64,000 bases of DNA. It comes from Stromatinia cepivora. Taxonomy: Eukaryota > Ascomycota > Leotiomycetes > Helotiales > Sclerotiniaceae. Positions 35,850-49,500 of this stretch are shown here, piece by piece. Each line of letters begins with the position of its first letter. Within the stretch, counting starts at the first letter, position 1. The stretch covers positions 434,001 to 498,000 of the forward strand of contig RCTD01000019.1 in the NCBI GenBank assembly GCA_014898415.1. Reading direction: 5' to 3'. Below the pieces are notes generated by a model. The model was not told where the DNA came from and searched no databases. It saw only the letters and a list, made by a program, of their open reading frames with translations. The translations under genes were made by a program, and so were the position numbers.

Positions 35850-37542
35850 TAGTCTGTCAAATTCGATGGGGACAACGTGGTTGTGTAACATTATACATGT
35901 GCGCGGGGCAAAACACGCTGGATGTTTCGTTGTTGCATGGAAATGAGGGTGTTGAATGTGGATATGCTGTGTGTGGTCAGGGGGTTGAAATTTTCTGGCA
36001 GAGTTTTAAGCGAGGGAGCTAACTGATGACCTAGGGGTACTCCGTACTAGGGTGGGGATGGGACGCGTACGATAGAGAGACTTTGGGGCTATATCATTGT
36101 TAAAGGTGTCCGACGAAAAATCAATAACATGGTCTTGAATTATGTCCTAAAACAAGTCACGCCGGGCCAATACTCAAATCTCAAAAAAGGAAAAAACTTA
36201 ATAAATGGCTATTCTTCGATGTCAAAATCTATACAGAGCAACAAGTGCTGTTCTTCAAAGTTCGGTGCTGTCAATTTCACCGCAAGTGCTTATGAAAGAT
36301 CTACTACGGGTAACATCTTAATAGTACTCCCGCTGTCATCAAGCTCCTGGTCCTGAACCCCCCTCTCCGAACCTGTCTGCCAAATCCACTCCACTAGTTT
36401 CTGTGCAATTCTCGCCGGAAACTAAGGACATTTTAGGGTTGATGAACACAAAACGATTTTACTCAATATCTAGTTATATTTGCTATCAATATACAATCAG
36501 TGCTACAGTCCCATTCAAGCTTGGGAGTGTTAATATTCCGATGGTATAAGGAGATATGGACTTGCCACATAATCCTCGAATGAGTGATGGCTTCGGCCAT
36601 AACGTTTTTGATGGGACTTTAAAATTTATATTTCCTTCGGCAACCAAGGCACTTAAATAGAAGACCTTTGAGTTGATGAAACTAGCTGAAAGAAACTTTG
36701 GGGATTCACCTACATCCCGCCCGCGGGCCCAAACAGTCACCTAGTATTCACTATCTCAACCATGAACATTGATAGTTCTTCGGACATCAAAGATCCACTT
36801 TGTGAAACTAACATCTATTTCTTAGCAAGGACTCAACTTGACTGGTTCTGGCACTGTTGCGCAACTGATGCATTCCAGAGAATTTCATATCGAGTGCTGG
36901 AAATTTGAGAAGTGCCACTGCTAGTTTGCCGCAACGTTTTGGATGTGACGTAGAGCCATGATTATTATGTACCAAGGTTACAGAGGTAATTTCAAATACC
37001 GGTAGATCTATCAAATATACTAGGTAGGCCTTTTCGTTCTTAAATCCGAGAGGTGAATGTGCTACAAGCCACATGCACCAGCCACTACAAACGAATTTCG
37101 GCCGAAATGTCAACCAACAAGTCAGACCTCATAGTTTTCCACTTTTCTTACAGCCAAAATTAAATGAGCTCGGGGTTCTTATTGCCGATTCCGGTTTTAA
37201 CACTCGGCATTTTGACGGATTTTAAAGGAAAGCCAGGTTTTTCATGTTGCGTTTGTTCAATGATGATACCTATAGCCTACCTAGGTTGGCGGCCTCGCTT
37301 GTACCAGAAGATGCAGTTCTATGCCCCTCAAAAGTCAAGTGGGGGAGGACGCAGATCGTTCGCCCAAAATAATATATTGGTTTTGGGATTAATGGCTATT
37401 ATACCCCTAAACTCCGCCGAGAAATACTATATTATCATCGTTCAGACACTTTATAACATATTTCTCTTAATTGACAAACAAGTTTAAACAAAAAAGATAT
37501 CTATCTCTTCCGCCCATAACAAAACTTTTAACACTAATCAAT
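35850..37542. other. intergenic region between tRNA-Glu and the aldo-keto reductase
   Basis: Several 75-107-codon frames on both strands (36129-36356, 36486-36740, 36808-37113, 37164-37487), none with a recognisable domain. They could be remnants of an old gene. Confidence 0.45.
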
Positions 37543-38611
37543 ATGGCTACTCCAAAAAGCGCAATTAAGGTTGTCTTTGGTTCCATGACCATTGGTAGAC
37601 CAGGTATGTATCTCCCCTCGTTTAATTTTGTAAACTCGAGCTCATAATTTCCTTCTAGGTGATACCATTCATATCTCAACCGTTGAAGATGCCCAAAAGA
37701 TCCTCGATGTATTCCAAAAACATGGGCATTCAGAGGTCGACTCCGCTCGCGCCTACGGCGGCGGCTCAACCGAAGAAAGACTCGCAGAAATTGGCTGGCA
37801 ATCTCGTGGTCTCATCATGCAAACCAAGCTCTATCCCACCAAGGGAAAAGGCATGTCATCGCTCACCACCGAAGAATACACCCATTCTGCTGCCGATATC
37901 CGTCGCGGTTTCGAAGCCAGTATGAAAGCGCTTAACACCGATCGAATTGAGATGTTCTATCTCCACGGCCCAGACCGCAATACACCATACGAAGAAACCC
38001 TCAGCGAGATTAACAAACTCCATCAAGAGGGAAAATTCGACCGTTTCGGTATCTCCAACTATGCATCCTGGGAAGTAGCCAATATGTGCGATATCACCGA
38101 GAAAAACAGCTGGGTCAAACCATCCGTTTATCAAGGCCTGTACAACGCATTCAATCGATCCATCGAAGCCGAACTTATACCCTGCCTCCGCCACTATGGA
38201 ATTGCTCTTTACGCATTCCAACCTCTAGCCGGAGGTTTCCTAACTTCCAAATACCATCGCAATCAAACCGAATATGAAGCCAACTCCCGTTTCGATCCTT
38301 CCAAATTTCAAGGAAAATTGCATCATGATCGTTACATTAATGAGCGAAACTTCTACGCTTTAGAAGATCTCCTTCGACCCGTGATCAAGAAATATAGACT
38401 CACGGAGGCAGAATGTGGATTGAGATGGATGGCGCATCATTCGATTATGAAGAATGAGTTTGGGGATGCGGTAATTGTGGGAGCTAGTAGTCCGGAGCAG
38501 TTGGAGGAGAATTTGACGGATTTGGAGAAGGGGAAATTGCCGGATGAGGTGGTGGAGGCGTTGGAGGAGGGGTGGAAACATATTTCGGGGGTTTATAAGT
38601 ATTTCCATTAG
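37543..38611 (+). CDS. aldo-keto reductase, AKR7 (aflatoxin aldehyde reductase) type
   Basis: NADPH-dependent reductase of aldehydes and dicarbonyls. Exons 37543-37603 and 37659-38611 give 337 residues, normal for AKR7. The (beta/alpha)8 barrel opens with IKVVFGSMTIGRPG, and the catalytic tetrad is visible as Asp and Tyr in VDSARAYGGGSTEERLAE, Lys in LIMQTKLYP and His in MFYLHGPDR. LHQEGKFDRFGISNY, YNAFNRSIEAELIPC and the cofactor-binding IVGASSPEQLEENL block follow. The small first exon carries the start; the donor GTATGT lies right after RPG. GC3-rich codon use at the 5' end shifts to AT/G-rich codons at the 3' end. Likely cytosolic; substrate unknown. Confidence 0.94.
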
Positions 38612-39151
38612 ATAGAAAGGTAGATGATGGGAGGATATGATGTGGGGGTGACGATTAGTTATTCGGGCTAAAATGTGAAGAGGAGATGATGGCCGAGTAG
38701 TCGGTTCTCAAATCCCAATATAAAAGGGATACATAGATGAAAAGAATATAGGATAACTTTGAGTGAATCTTAAGAGGACAGCCACTATGGAAATCTCTCC
38801 CTGGTGGAGATGAAGTGAATGGAGATTGTTCTCCTGAACTATGTATTTCCACGACATCATTTCATAGACCTGACTGGTATGATACTGTAGGCGAGCATGT
38901 GATGTCGAGGGATAAAATTGGCCGGCAAGCACATGAGTGGAATCATGGATAATGAACTTAAGAATCATTGTAGTTAAATGTTAAGGAGCTCGCGGCCGAG
39001 CCTCTACGCGTGTTTGAAATCGATGCCGAGAGTATTGATAGAGTTGCTTCGGAGTCTCAAGCTTTATGTGTGAGTTTTATTTAGACATCTTTCAGGGGTA
39101 CAAAATGTCGCCAGATGCATTGAATTAGCCATTGTCCATCACTCTATAGAA
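38612..39151. other. intergenic region between AKR and aminotransferase
   Basis: No gene seen; AKR 3' region and distal aminotransferase upstream region. Confidence 0.55.
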
Positions 39152-39410
39152 GGAAAACTTGGCCAAAAGAAGATAGGACGAATCATCGTCTAAAATCATA
39201 AAGATAACAACTCTCTGCTATATGTTGTGTAACTGCATAAACGGCATGGCTGACGGGAAACCACAAAGTTTCCCGAATACCCCCACACGGAAAACTTTAT
39301 CGAGTGCGGAGCCATGTTTTCCGTGCCCCGCATTATGTTTTCCGAGATATCATGATATCAGGAAACATAAAACGAGATTTACGGAGATTGGTAGTGGATT
39401 GGAGGGAAAC
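39152..39410. promoter_or_regulatory. cluster of eight GGRAAAC-type sites upstream of the aminotransferase gene
   Basis: Copies in both orientations: GGAAAAC 39152-39158, CGGGAAAC 39254-39261, GTTTCCCG 39268-39275, CGGAAAAC 39288-39295, GTTTTCCG 39316-39323, GTTTTCCG 39337-39344, GGAAAC 39361-39366, GGGAAAC 39404-39410. The second and third form an 8-bp inverted repeat with a 6-bp spacer, the fourth and fifth a wider one. CGG half sites fit Zn2Cys6 factors, and such a factor is encoded just downstream. A 14-bp perfect palindrome GATATCATGATATC lies at 39346-39359. Confidence 0.55.
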
Positions 39411-39480
39411 ATGTGATGATAATTTTACTATATAAGGCACAGTTAGTCTTCCCCAAATGATAATTATACAACTGCGATAG

Positions 39481-41079
<1,599 letters not shown>

Positions 41080-41347
41080 GCACAGATGCTTAACCTATTT
41101 AGACCCATTAGTCAATCATTTTTCCAAACAATCCTGGTTGCTCCAACAGTTTGAAATGTGGTGAATGCACAAAATGATATAAGATTGCTTGACAATGTGA
41201 AGCCACAGATGAGGTGCGGGGCAAGCCAAGCCACACCCGAAATTATTCCGAATGATAACTTCGGCGCACAACGTTTAATATTATAATAGCATTGGGTATT
41301 TGGCTGTGTTATTACACGAGCAATTCCGACAGGAGACTAATCAACCA
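41080..41347. promoter_or_regulatory. short promoter of the Zn2Cys6 gene
   Basis: 268-bp gap with CGG-containing stretches (GTGCGGGGC, ACTTCGGCG) and a TATA-like TTTAATATTATAATAG at about 41274-41289, roughly 60 bases before the start. Confidence 0.45.
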
Positions 41348-43558
41348 ATGGATTCTCTCTCTACAGTAAATGGATCCCGACCATATCGGTCCCACAAAAT
41401 TCCAGCGTGCGATCGATGCCGAAAGCGTAAGTTGAGATGTGAAGCAGATTTATCGAATGGACCATGTCGTATTTGTCGGGACCAAGGTGTAGATTGTATT
41501 AGGTCAGAAGCTCCCAGAAGCAGCAAACGCAGCACTCCAACCACAAATAGCACAGGTAACATAGAAACACCTTCAGTGCGTTCGTCCAAACGTCTCAGAA
41601 TGCCTGGCTCAAGTCCCCCTGCTTCCCCGAGACTTGGAAACGATTTTCACCGTTCTATTGAAGAAAGTGCTGCCGAGCAATGTGGCCTCCAAAGTCCCGA
41701 ATATAGTCGACAGGAAAGAACCAATGTTAATGCAAAATCTTCTATGATTATTATTCCCGTTATTGCGGAGGATGTCCAACTACTCGAATAATACATGGAA
41801 TCTCAATCTCGACCTAAAACATCTAAAAGAGGACGTCTATATGATACTGTTTCAGACAACCCGAAGGATCCCGTGATTTATCTCAGTGTTTCCCGGCGAA
41901 GAGAAGGACTTTCTTCAAGTGACCGACCAGGTGAAAAGCAAAAAGAGATCTTGGAACAAATTCTAGGACCAAATGTCGGCGAAGTTGTCAAGCTGTATGG
42001 TGTTCACCAATATCTCGTTATGTGTGCTGAACGCTTCTCAGTTACTTTCGCCACATCCATCCTGGCTTTCCCATTATTGACGAGCATAATTTCAATCAAC
42101 TGTATTCAAAGGGCGATAAAAGCTTATCACCCGCACTGATTTGTGATATATTAGCTTCATCTTTGGTATACTGGAGGCAATCCCCTATTCTCAAGCAATT
42201 TCCTGTTCCAGACCAGCGGTATTGCTGGAATCTGGCCGTAGAGTCACTTCAAGGAGACTTTCTTGCACCAGGCCTCTCGACACTTTATACCGCACTCCTT
42301 GATCTATCTGGGCGACCTATTGCCTCTATTACAGGCAATACGCTCACTAGTGGAAGGACTGTTGCTCTGGCTCATAGTCTGGGATTAAATCGTGATCCTA
42401 GTAGATGGAGAATATCTGATCATGAAAAGAATTTACGAACTCGTCTTTGGTGGGGTGTTTTAATCCATGATCGTTGGTGGGTATCGTGTTTCTCTCCCTT
42501 TTCCTGTAATTGATCAGCCTCTTACCAAAATAATGTGCTAGGTCGAGCCTTGCACATGGTGTACCGGCACATATTCGAAAGAATGAATATGACGTCTTGC
42601 TCCCTACACTCGATGGACTTCTGACAGAGGGAGATGAGGGAGATTACACAACTTCACGCATCAGGCCAGCAGAATGCTTTATCCTACTATGTGCACTGAC
42701 CGAAGTCCTTGGTGACATACTTCCACTGTTATATGATCGTAGATGCAGACCAGTTACAGAGACCAAAAAACTGTTACGTCGACTTGAAATCGGTCTTGAT
42801 GAGTGGGAGGAATCCCTTCCACAATGGGCAGCAAATCAAAGCGATGCTACACTAGTATCAGGCTTAAGCAGTCTGAGACTTGAGTTTCTTTCTGCTAAAA
42901 TGCTAGTTTGTCGAATAGGATTTCATGTCAGTTCGTTGTATAAGCTTAAGGAAATCTGGATACTGATTGTTTTTTCAGAGCGCAACTCATTCTCCTGAAC
43001 AATGTCTGGCGGAAGTTAGAGCTTATCACCATTCAATGTTACGCGAGTCAGCAAAGGCAGTAACCACATTCCTAACTTCTCTTACGGAGCAGAATCTTAA
43101 TGAGTTCTGGATGCCATGTATGTATTATTGCCGCCTAGTTGTGCACTTAATGACTAAGTCTCCTACCAGACAGCGCATATCATATTTGTTCAGCAACAAT
43201 AATCCTCCTTTGTTGCGCAATTGATACAAGTGACAGGGAAACCGCCGATTCTTGCAAGTCTATTTTATCAGAAGTAAAGCAATGGTTAAGTTGGGCACAT
43301 GTTACTCATCATTGGGATTTAGCGGAGATTTGCCTAGCTCAATGTGCAGAACCTATTGATAGGTTGAACGCCTCGTCTCGATCAGTAGCAATGGATGTTC
43401 AGGCAGGTGGCGCCGAGGCTCCTAGTATAGGAATAGTGGGTGAAGGCATAGGAGACCCGGCAAGCATGCCTTTTCTCGCAGATACCGAAAGTTTAATGAA
43501 TGGACTTGAGTATCCATTTGTAGATCTGTGGGATATGTTCGAGCAGGAATATCAATAA
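41348..43558 (+). pseudogene. Zn2Cys6 transcription factor interrupted by an in-frame TAA
   Basis: Fungal-specific regulator reconstructed as exons 41348-41994, 42042-42476, 42542-42926, 42979-43117 and 43170-43558 (665 codons including stop). The Zn2Cys6 cluster is at residues 21-49 (CDRCRKRKLRC...CRICRDQGVDC). The fungal-TF domain shows VVKL|YFRHIHPGFPIIDEHNF, WWGVLIHDRW|SSLAHGVPAHI and FWMP|YSAYHI...LLCCAID, each recovered by a 47-65-nt intron. Codon 148 (41789-41791) is TAA in AEDVQLLE-stop-YMESQ, where related proteins commonly have Gln; CAA to TAA is one C-to-T change in a CpA context. All other exons are open, so the break is recent or a sequence error. If real, it leaves only a DNA-binding fragment. 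The ATG at 41348 is the first in frame. Confidence 0.82.
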
Positions 43559-44011
43559 CTCAACAGTAAGAAAATTAGCATTAGAGAATTTCACTCAATT
43601 CTGGTTTCATCCCATGCCTTGGATTTACATACTTTGCATCATCATGAAGTTGGCTAGAATGCAACGAATTTGTAATCTCTTGCGGTTCTTCGTCTCAATA
43701 CCTATCAATTTGATGCCATGTAACAACATTTCATCTATTACAATGCTGGGATCCGTTATTGGTGCAGCCCAGCTCTTGAAGTAAGGTTGTTTTGGCAGAT
43801 TTTTGTCTGGACATCAACCGCAGCATCGCTTTTGTTAACCTTTCATTCTTTATCAGACATCAGCTTCGATGGGAATAATGTTCACTTTTACCTAATACAT
43901 TCGACATACCAATTTAGAAATATCACATGCTCTTTATACTGGTAGTGAAGGAATGATAGATTGAGGAATTGTCAGTAACGAAGTGGTTTTCCGGTGTCTT
44001 TTGATATTAAC
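43559..44011. other. intergenic region
   Basis: 3' region of the Zn2Cys6 gene; no coding region recognised. Confidence 0.5.
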
Positions 44012-44698
44012 ATGGAAGTGGCTACACCATGTACTTTGGCAGTTCGGCTTCGAATCATATTGATCCGTCTTGCTATCTTAGCAGCACGCCGGATTCTGGG
44101 TCGAACGGCGATGCCTGGGCTTTTCTACTATTGTTAGTACTTATAGTTCTACACATTATCCTCTCAAGCTACTCACGGATTGAACAGTCAATTTTGGGGT
44201 TTATCCTTCGGATTGCGGCATGCTAAAACCTTTGGAAAGCTTTGGAAATGACAAAATACAACTCAAAGTGAGAGCTGGCGCTACAGTGGTAGTTTATTGT
44301 CACTCTTCGGAGGATTTTAATACGCAGGAAATGGAAATCTCTGTGAGTTGATACCTTGATCTACAACTTGGCAATTACTTTATATCCGCTCATCCCTGAA
44401 TGCAGCTAACTCGTCCATTTCTATCAATGCTAGCGGACCTTTACCATATGTGGTGTCCAGGTGGTCTTACGCAATATGTGGAGACGGAATTACTATTTGC
44501 ATGTGCAATAATGTAGAGTACGTCCATTCTAACGCTCCCGATACTGCATGCACCAGCAATCGTATCCCCTTCGGCCGTTGGGCCTTGATATCACGAACAC
44601 AAGCACCATCATGTGCAACTCCAGCTCATAAGCAGGAATTGAACGCAGAGAGAAGAAATATCAGAACTTCAGTCATTTGTACAGAGGCCCATTGTTAG
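44012..44698 (+). CDS. small cysteine-rich protein, three exons, function unknown
   Basis: Exons 44188-44346 and 44406-44698 are supported by open, gene-like codons and compatible splice signals: TVNFGVYPSDCGMLKPL..., RAGATVVVYCHSSEDFNTQEMEIS, then SINASGPLPYVVSRW, ICGDGITICMCNNVEYVHSNAPDTACTSN, ending CTEAHC at a TAG. The donor between them (GTTGAT) is not canonical. The first exon (44012-44132, GTTAGT donor) is the least certain: it begins MEVATPCTLAVRLRIILIRL, hydrophobic but very basic, not a clear signal peptide. The modelled product is 190 residues with ten or so cysteines in the C-terminal two thirds, reminiscent of secreted proteins; secretion is inference. It may be partly decayed at the 5' end. 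Confidence 0.5.
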
Positions 44699-45487
44699 AG
44701 GATACAGAAAAGTGATAATTAGTATATTGCAGTTATGGATGCTTAACGATAAGACTTTCAAAAGGTTGACATTGGTAACAAGACCGGTCTGGAATAGTAA
44801 TTTCCAAAATCATAGCGAGGAATTCACAAAAGCTTATTTGATATCTGACTCTGTCGTATATGTGCCTAGTCTGTAACATAGATTTATCTACTTGCATTGA
44901 CTGGGTCTGGAAAGTTGCTCCACTCCACAGACCTTCAATGTCCCATTTATATTCAGAGACTCGTCGTATCCTAAAACACCGAATTTAAATTGCCTCAACA
45001 TCATACATTCCATTAATATACTTATGAATTGCTTGCATATATATACCTACTGAGCTCATTCATTTCCTTTAGCGAGAGATCTACTTTTTATGTTTAGGGG
45101 ACAACGGAGGAAGAAGCATGATACATATAGTTTTACTCATATCTTGAGACTAAGTAATACTCCCCTTTCCCAAAAGCGTCATTTCAGGGGAAAAATGCTG
45201 GAAAATTAGCTGGTAATTAGATTTTGATGACGATTCACCGAAGACTGATACATGTCATATTGAGTGCCACACCCAATCAACATTATCCTTCAGGAATGCC
45301 GTAGATCCTTCGGACATGCTATTGGACTTTGACAACCCAAAGCAAGAATTCTACCACTACTTTCAAACTATCAATAGTCACGTGACACCAAACATTCTCC
45401 AGAATTCATAATAGATCCCCAAAATGTATAGCAAAACAGCCAGCGATTCCCCATCAAATCAGCCAAGTATGGCCTATAAGTGATCAA
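44699..45487. other. intergenic region upstream of tRNA-Pro
   Basis: No gene or repeat recognised. Confidence 0.5.
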
Positions 45488-45575
45488 GGCCTGATAGTTC
45501 AGTGGTAGAATTCTTGCTTTGGGTTGTTGAAATCTAAATTGTAAGAGGTCTCCGGTTCGATCCCGGATTAGGCCC
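45488..45575 (+). tRNA. tRNA-Pro (UGG) with intron
   Basis: Cloverleaf with acceptor GGCCTGA/TTAGGCC (one G-T pair), discriminator C, D-arm with AGTGGTA loop, anticodon stem CTTGC/GTAAG, loop TTTGGG-T and T-arm TCCGG-TTCGATC-CCGGA. Anticodon TGG at 45520-45522. A 16-nt intron (45524-45539) lies one base 3' of the anticodon. Discriminator C and GG at the loop fit proline identity. Confidence 0.93.
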
Positions 45576-46546
45576 TATGAAACTTATCTTTTGACTTTTG
45601 TGAAGGTTTTCTCTTTAAATAGGAAGGAAGGAAGGAGATCTTCCTTCGCATATGCATTTTTATTTTTTTCTCTGCTCGGTTTGGTGCTTATCGGTGTTCT
45701 TATCGGCTGTCTGCAATATCCCCGCGTTTTCGCTCTTATCGGTGGAAATGAAACAATAAATGGGGATTTCATATTGATATGGAAGAGAAAGCTAGCTGGG
45801 TAGATTTGAATGATATTGTATTTACTATAGATTGAAAAGAAAAGTAGATTTCTCTCATTATACATGCATCTTGAATTGCTATCTTTGGTTTATTCCTAGT
45901 CAGTCATTGAAAATGTTACTTTCGGCCACCCTTTCTTTCCACTGATGGAGAGAGAATATAGAGAAAGCCCCAGTGCGACACAGATCTGTGCGAATACTAC
46001 GAGATACACTAGATAAATACACAATCTGGAATTATCCTTGGAGTTCCAGACAATATTAAGTTCAATCTAATCTTACAAGTACCGGTACCTGCATCATCGG
46101 GTTATCGGAAAATGAAATTATATTAGTCATCCATCAATCAATTAGGTTTACTTGTCAATTGCTTTTCACGATGTCAGAATTTTATCTCACAGATCGACTC
46201 GATATTCATTTATTCTTGATAAATGATGTTGCTACCTCATGATCTTGCCCGTGATTACCTACATACTCAAACTTTCAACTAATCAATAAGTACTTTAAAG
46301 ATCTCTCTAATTATGGTTTTCATGGACCAATAAGGAATAGCATTCCTTATTATCCCTTTGCGCGGTTTGTGCGGTTTGCGTTTTTTGTGCGGTATAGTAT
46401 TGTGATGACTCGCCACCTCTTGGATGGGAATATGGTTTGATATATCTCTAGTTCCTTCTCGAATCTTAATTAAAGTTTTTCTACAGACTTGACTTCTAGT
46501 AGAAGTCTCTTTCCTCTGAATTTATTGTGGATTTAAGGGAGAAAAA
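45576..46546. other. intergenic region upstream of the P-type ATPase
   Basis: Contains the putative ATPase promoter; two GTGCGGTTTGCG-like repeats near 46362-46393 (GCGCGGTTTGTGCGGTTTGCG). No coding region. Confidence 0.5.
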
Positions 46547-49500
46547 ATGGCCAGTCCAACAACAAACAACAATATTCCAGACAGCATCAATTCTGGAGAT
46601 TTCGAGAAGATGGATATCTCTTCAACCCACAATCCAACATTGATCACAACATCTTATTTATTATCAAACCTTCATTGTCCCTCTTGTGTATCAAATATTC
46701 AAAAAAACCCTTTACGCATTATGTCCTCAGCCGAAAGAAGTTATACCATCTCTCATGTCATCATGGGTAACTGTTCGACACCAAAAAGATTTATCAACTA
46801 AAGCTATTCGAAAGGCGTTGCAATCCGCTGGATTTGACGTGTGCGATGTTACATCTGAGGAGGACGGTAGCGTTGCAAAATCACACATACAACATGACAC
46901 CGATACAGGTTACCTAGACCAAGTACTTCAAAAGTGGTCAGCTACCAGAAGACCCCGGAGCCAGCTTTCGTTGTCCCACTTTGATTCATATTTTGATCGT
47001 CACCTAGAGAATTGCGAAATATGTCGTCGAGAAGCTACCACTGGAGTGACTGGACAGAATGTTTCGAAGAAGTTGGGACAATCGAATATACATCCGCTCT
47101 TACCAGGGCCATCCCACGCAGGCGGTTGGGACGGTATCACAGAGACTTCCGGCAAAAGAATGTCAGATAACGGGAAGTTAAATCCTTTGGTCGTCATCGA
47201 TTCTATCAATTCTATCTCATCCCAAACCTTTCGAGCATCATTGGCTATTGGTGGAATGACATGTGCCGCTTGCGCCAATAATATCGTGGTAGGATTGAAG
47301 AAGAAATCTTGGGTCAAGGATGTGGTGGTCAATCTCATATCGAATAGTGCTACGGTTGACTTCGACGACGAGAAATACACGTCTCAAATAGTTGAAGAGA
47401 TCGAGGATCTCGGCTATGACGCGGCCTTGGATAGTGTTGTCGATTTGAAGCCGGAGCCTCAGAAGCAAAAGGTGATGAGAACGGTGGAGATCAAGGTGGA
47501 TGGCATGTATTGTAACCACTGTCCTCCACGAATCAATGATAGCCTGAAAAGTTTCGATGATCGCATTACTATCGAGAGAGCCTTGAGTTTGCAGAACCCG
47601 GTACTCAAAATAAGTTACATCCCATCAGCACCTACTTTCACGATTAGGCAGATTCTTGCCAAACTCTCCAGCGTCGAAGAAGGATTCATACCAACAATAT
47701 ATCATCCACCCACTATCGAGGAACGATCTCGTATGATTCATAAAAGAGAGCAACAACGAATATTGCTTCGAGTTATCGTCACCTTTATCATTGCCATTCC
47801 TACTCTGATTATTGGTATTATTTTCATGAGTGTGGTACCATCATCTAATCCTACCCGAAAATATCTTATGCAACCTCTGAAAGCCGGCGTTGATCGTGCG
47901 CAATGGTCTCTTCTTGTTATGGCCACGCCAGTATACTTTCTTTGTGCCGATGTCTTCCATAGACGAGCTTTGAAAGAAATTCGATCATTGTGGAGACCTG
48001 GCAGCACGACACCAATTCTTCAAAGATTTTATCGATTTGGCAGCATGAATATGCTGATGTCATTGGGTACTACAATTGCCTATGTGTCATCCGTGGCTCA
48101 ATTAATCGCCGCAGGAGTTCATTCAAATGCCATGGCGGATGATAGTTCTTTTTATTTCGACTCAGTTGTCTTCTTGACTTTGTTCCTACTCGTTGGACGT
48201 CTCATCGAAGCTTATAGCAAATCGAGAACTGACGATGCGGTTACCATGTTAGGAAAGCTGCGACCTACAGAGGCACTGTTGATTGCCCCAGCTTCATCAA
48301 ACGATCAAGGGGACTTTGTAAGAGATTTCAACGTCCCATACTCTGACGAACATTCAACAGCATCAGATGGCCAAGCGTCTATCAGAAGTGCCAACGTTGA
48401 TTTACTTGAGTTTGGTGACACCATTAAGGTCTTACATGGTGGTTCCCCAGCTTGTGACGGTATAATTATCAAGGGAGAGACCAAATTCGATGAATCGAGT
48501 TTGACAGGAGAGGCAAAGTTGGTCAAAAAAAGTGTGGGCGATGAAGTATTCTCTGGAACAGTCAACAAGGAATCACCAGTGACTGTAAAAATTACTGGAG
48601 TTGCCGGATCTTCAATGCTTGATCAAATTGTCAAAGCAGTTCGTGAAGGGCAAACCAAAAGAGCACCCATGGAACGGATTGCGGATACTCTGACCGGATA
48701 CTTTGTACCTGTCATTACTCTCATCGCCATCATAACTTTCATCGTCTGGCTTTCCCTAGGACTTTCAGGAGCCTTACCAGATGATTATCGCGGTTCTACT
48801 GGATGGGCTGTTTGGTCTCTTCAATTCGCCATTGCTGTCTTTGTTGTGGCGTGCCCATGTGGTCTGGCATTAGCGGCTCCTACCGCACTATTTGTTGGTG
48901 GTGGTCTTGCAGCGCACCATGGTATTTTAGTGAAAGGTGGTGGTGAGGCATTTGAAAAAGCAAGTATGCTTGACTGTGTTGTCTTCGATAAAACAGGCAC
49001 ATTAACCCTAGGAGGTGAACCGACTGTTACGGACTACGAATTTATCGCAGACGATGAAAGCAATGTTATTGCCCCAGACAATCAGAATGCCTCAAACGGT
49101 CACATTGTCCCAATGAATGATAAAGAACAGAATCTCCTCAATATGGTGAAAGCAGCCGAGGAGAACAGCAGCCATACGGTGGCTAAGGCCATAGTCTCAT
49201 TCTGTACCAACAATCGAAAACCCACTCCTACGAATATCGAAGAGATTCCTGGTTATGGCATGAAAGCTACATTCGACAGACAAATACTCATAATAGGCAA
49301 CGAGCCGCTTATGGAACAATACAGTGCCGAAATAGCACCTACACAGCGATCCCGCATCGATAATTGGAAGAAACAAGGCAAATCCATTGCTCTAGTTGCT
49401 TGGTCTGTACCTGGAGATCTCTACGAAGTCGCAGCCATCTTCGCCATCTCCGATCCCATACGTCCTGAGGCGATTTCCATTATTTCCACGCTCAAAGCCC

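Noticed and set aside
36486..37487. Open frames of 84-107 codons on both strands
   Set aside because: No domain, conflicting strands and unconvincing codon use; they were left as unassigned intergenic sequence.
41700..41830. An intron removing the TAA from the Zn2Cys6 gene
   Set aside because: No donor/acceptor pair of normal length keeps both frame and the AEDVQLLE-YMESQ block.
46701..46729. A 43-nt intron (GTATCA...CCTCAG) as an explanation for the ATPase frame change
   Set aside because: Shorter than normal fungal introns and it would delete the helix after CPSC that is conserved in the metal-binding domain; a one-base indel is simpler.
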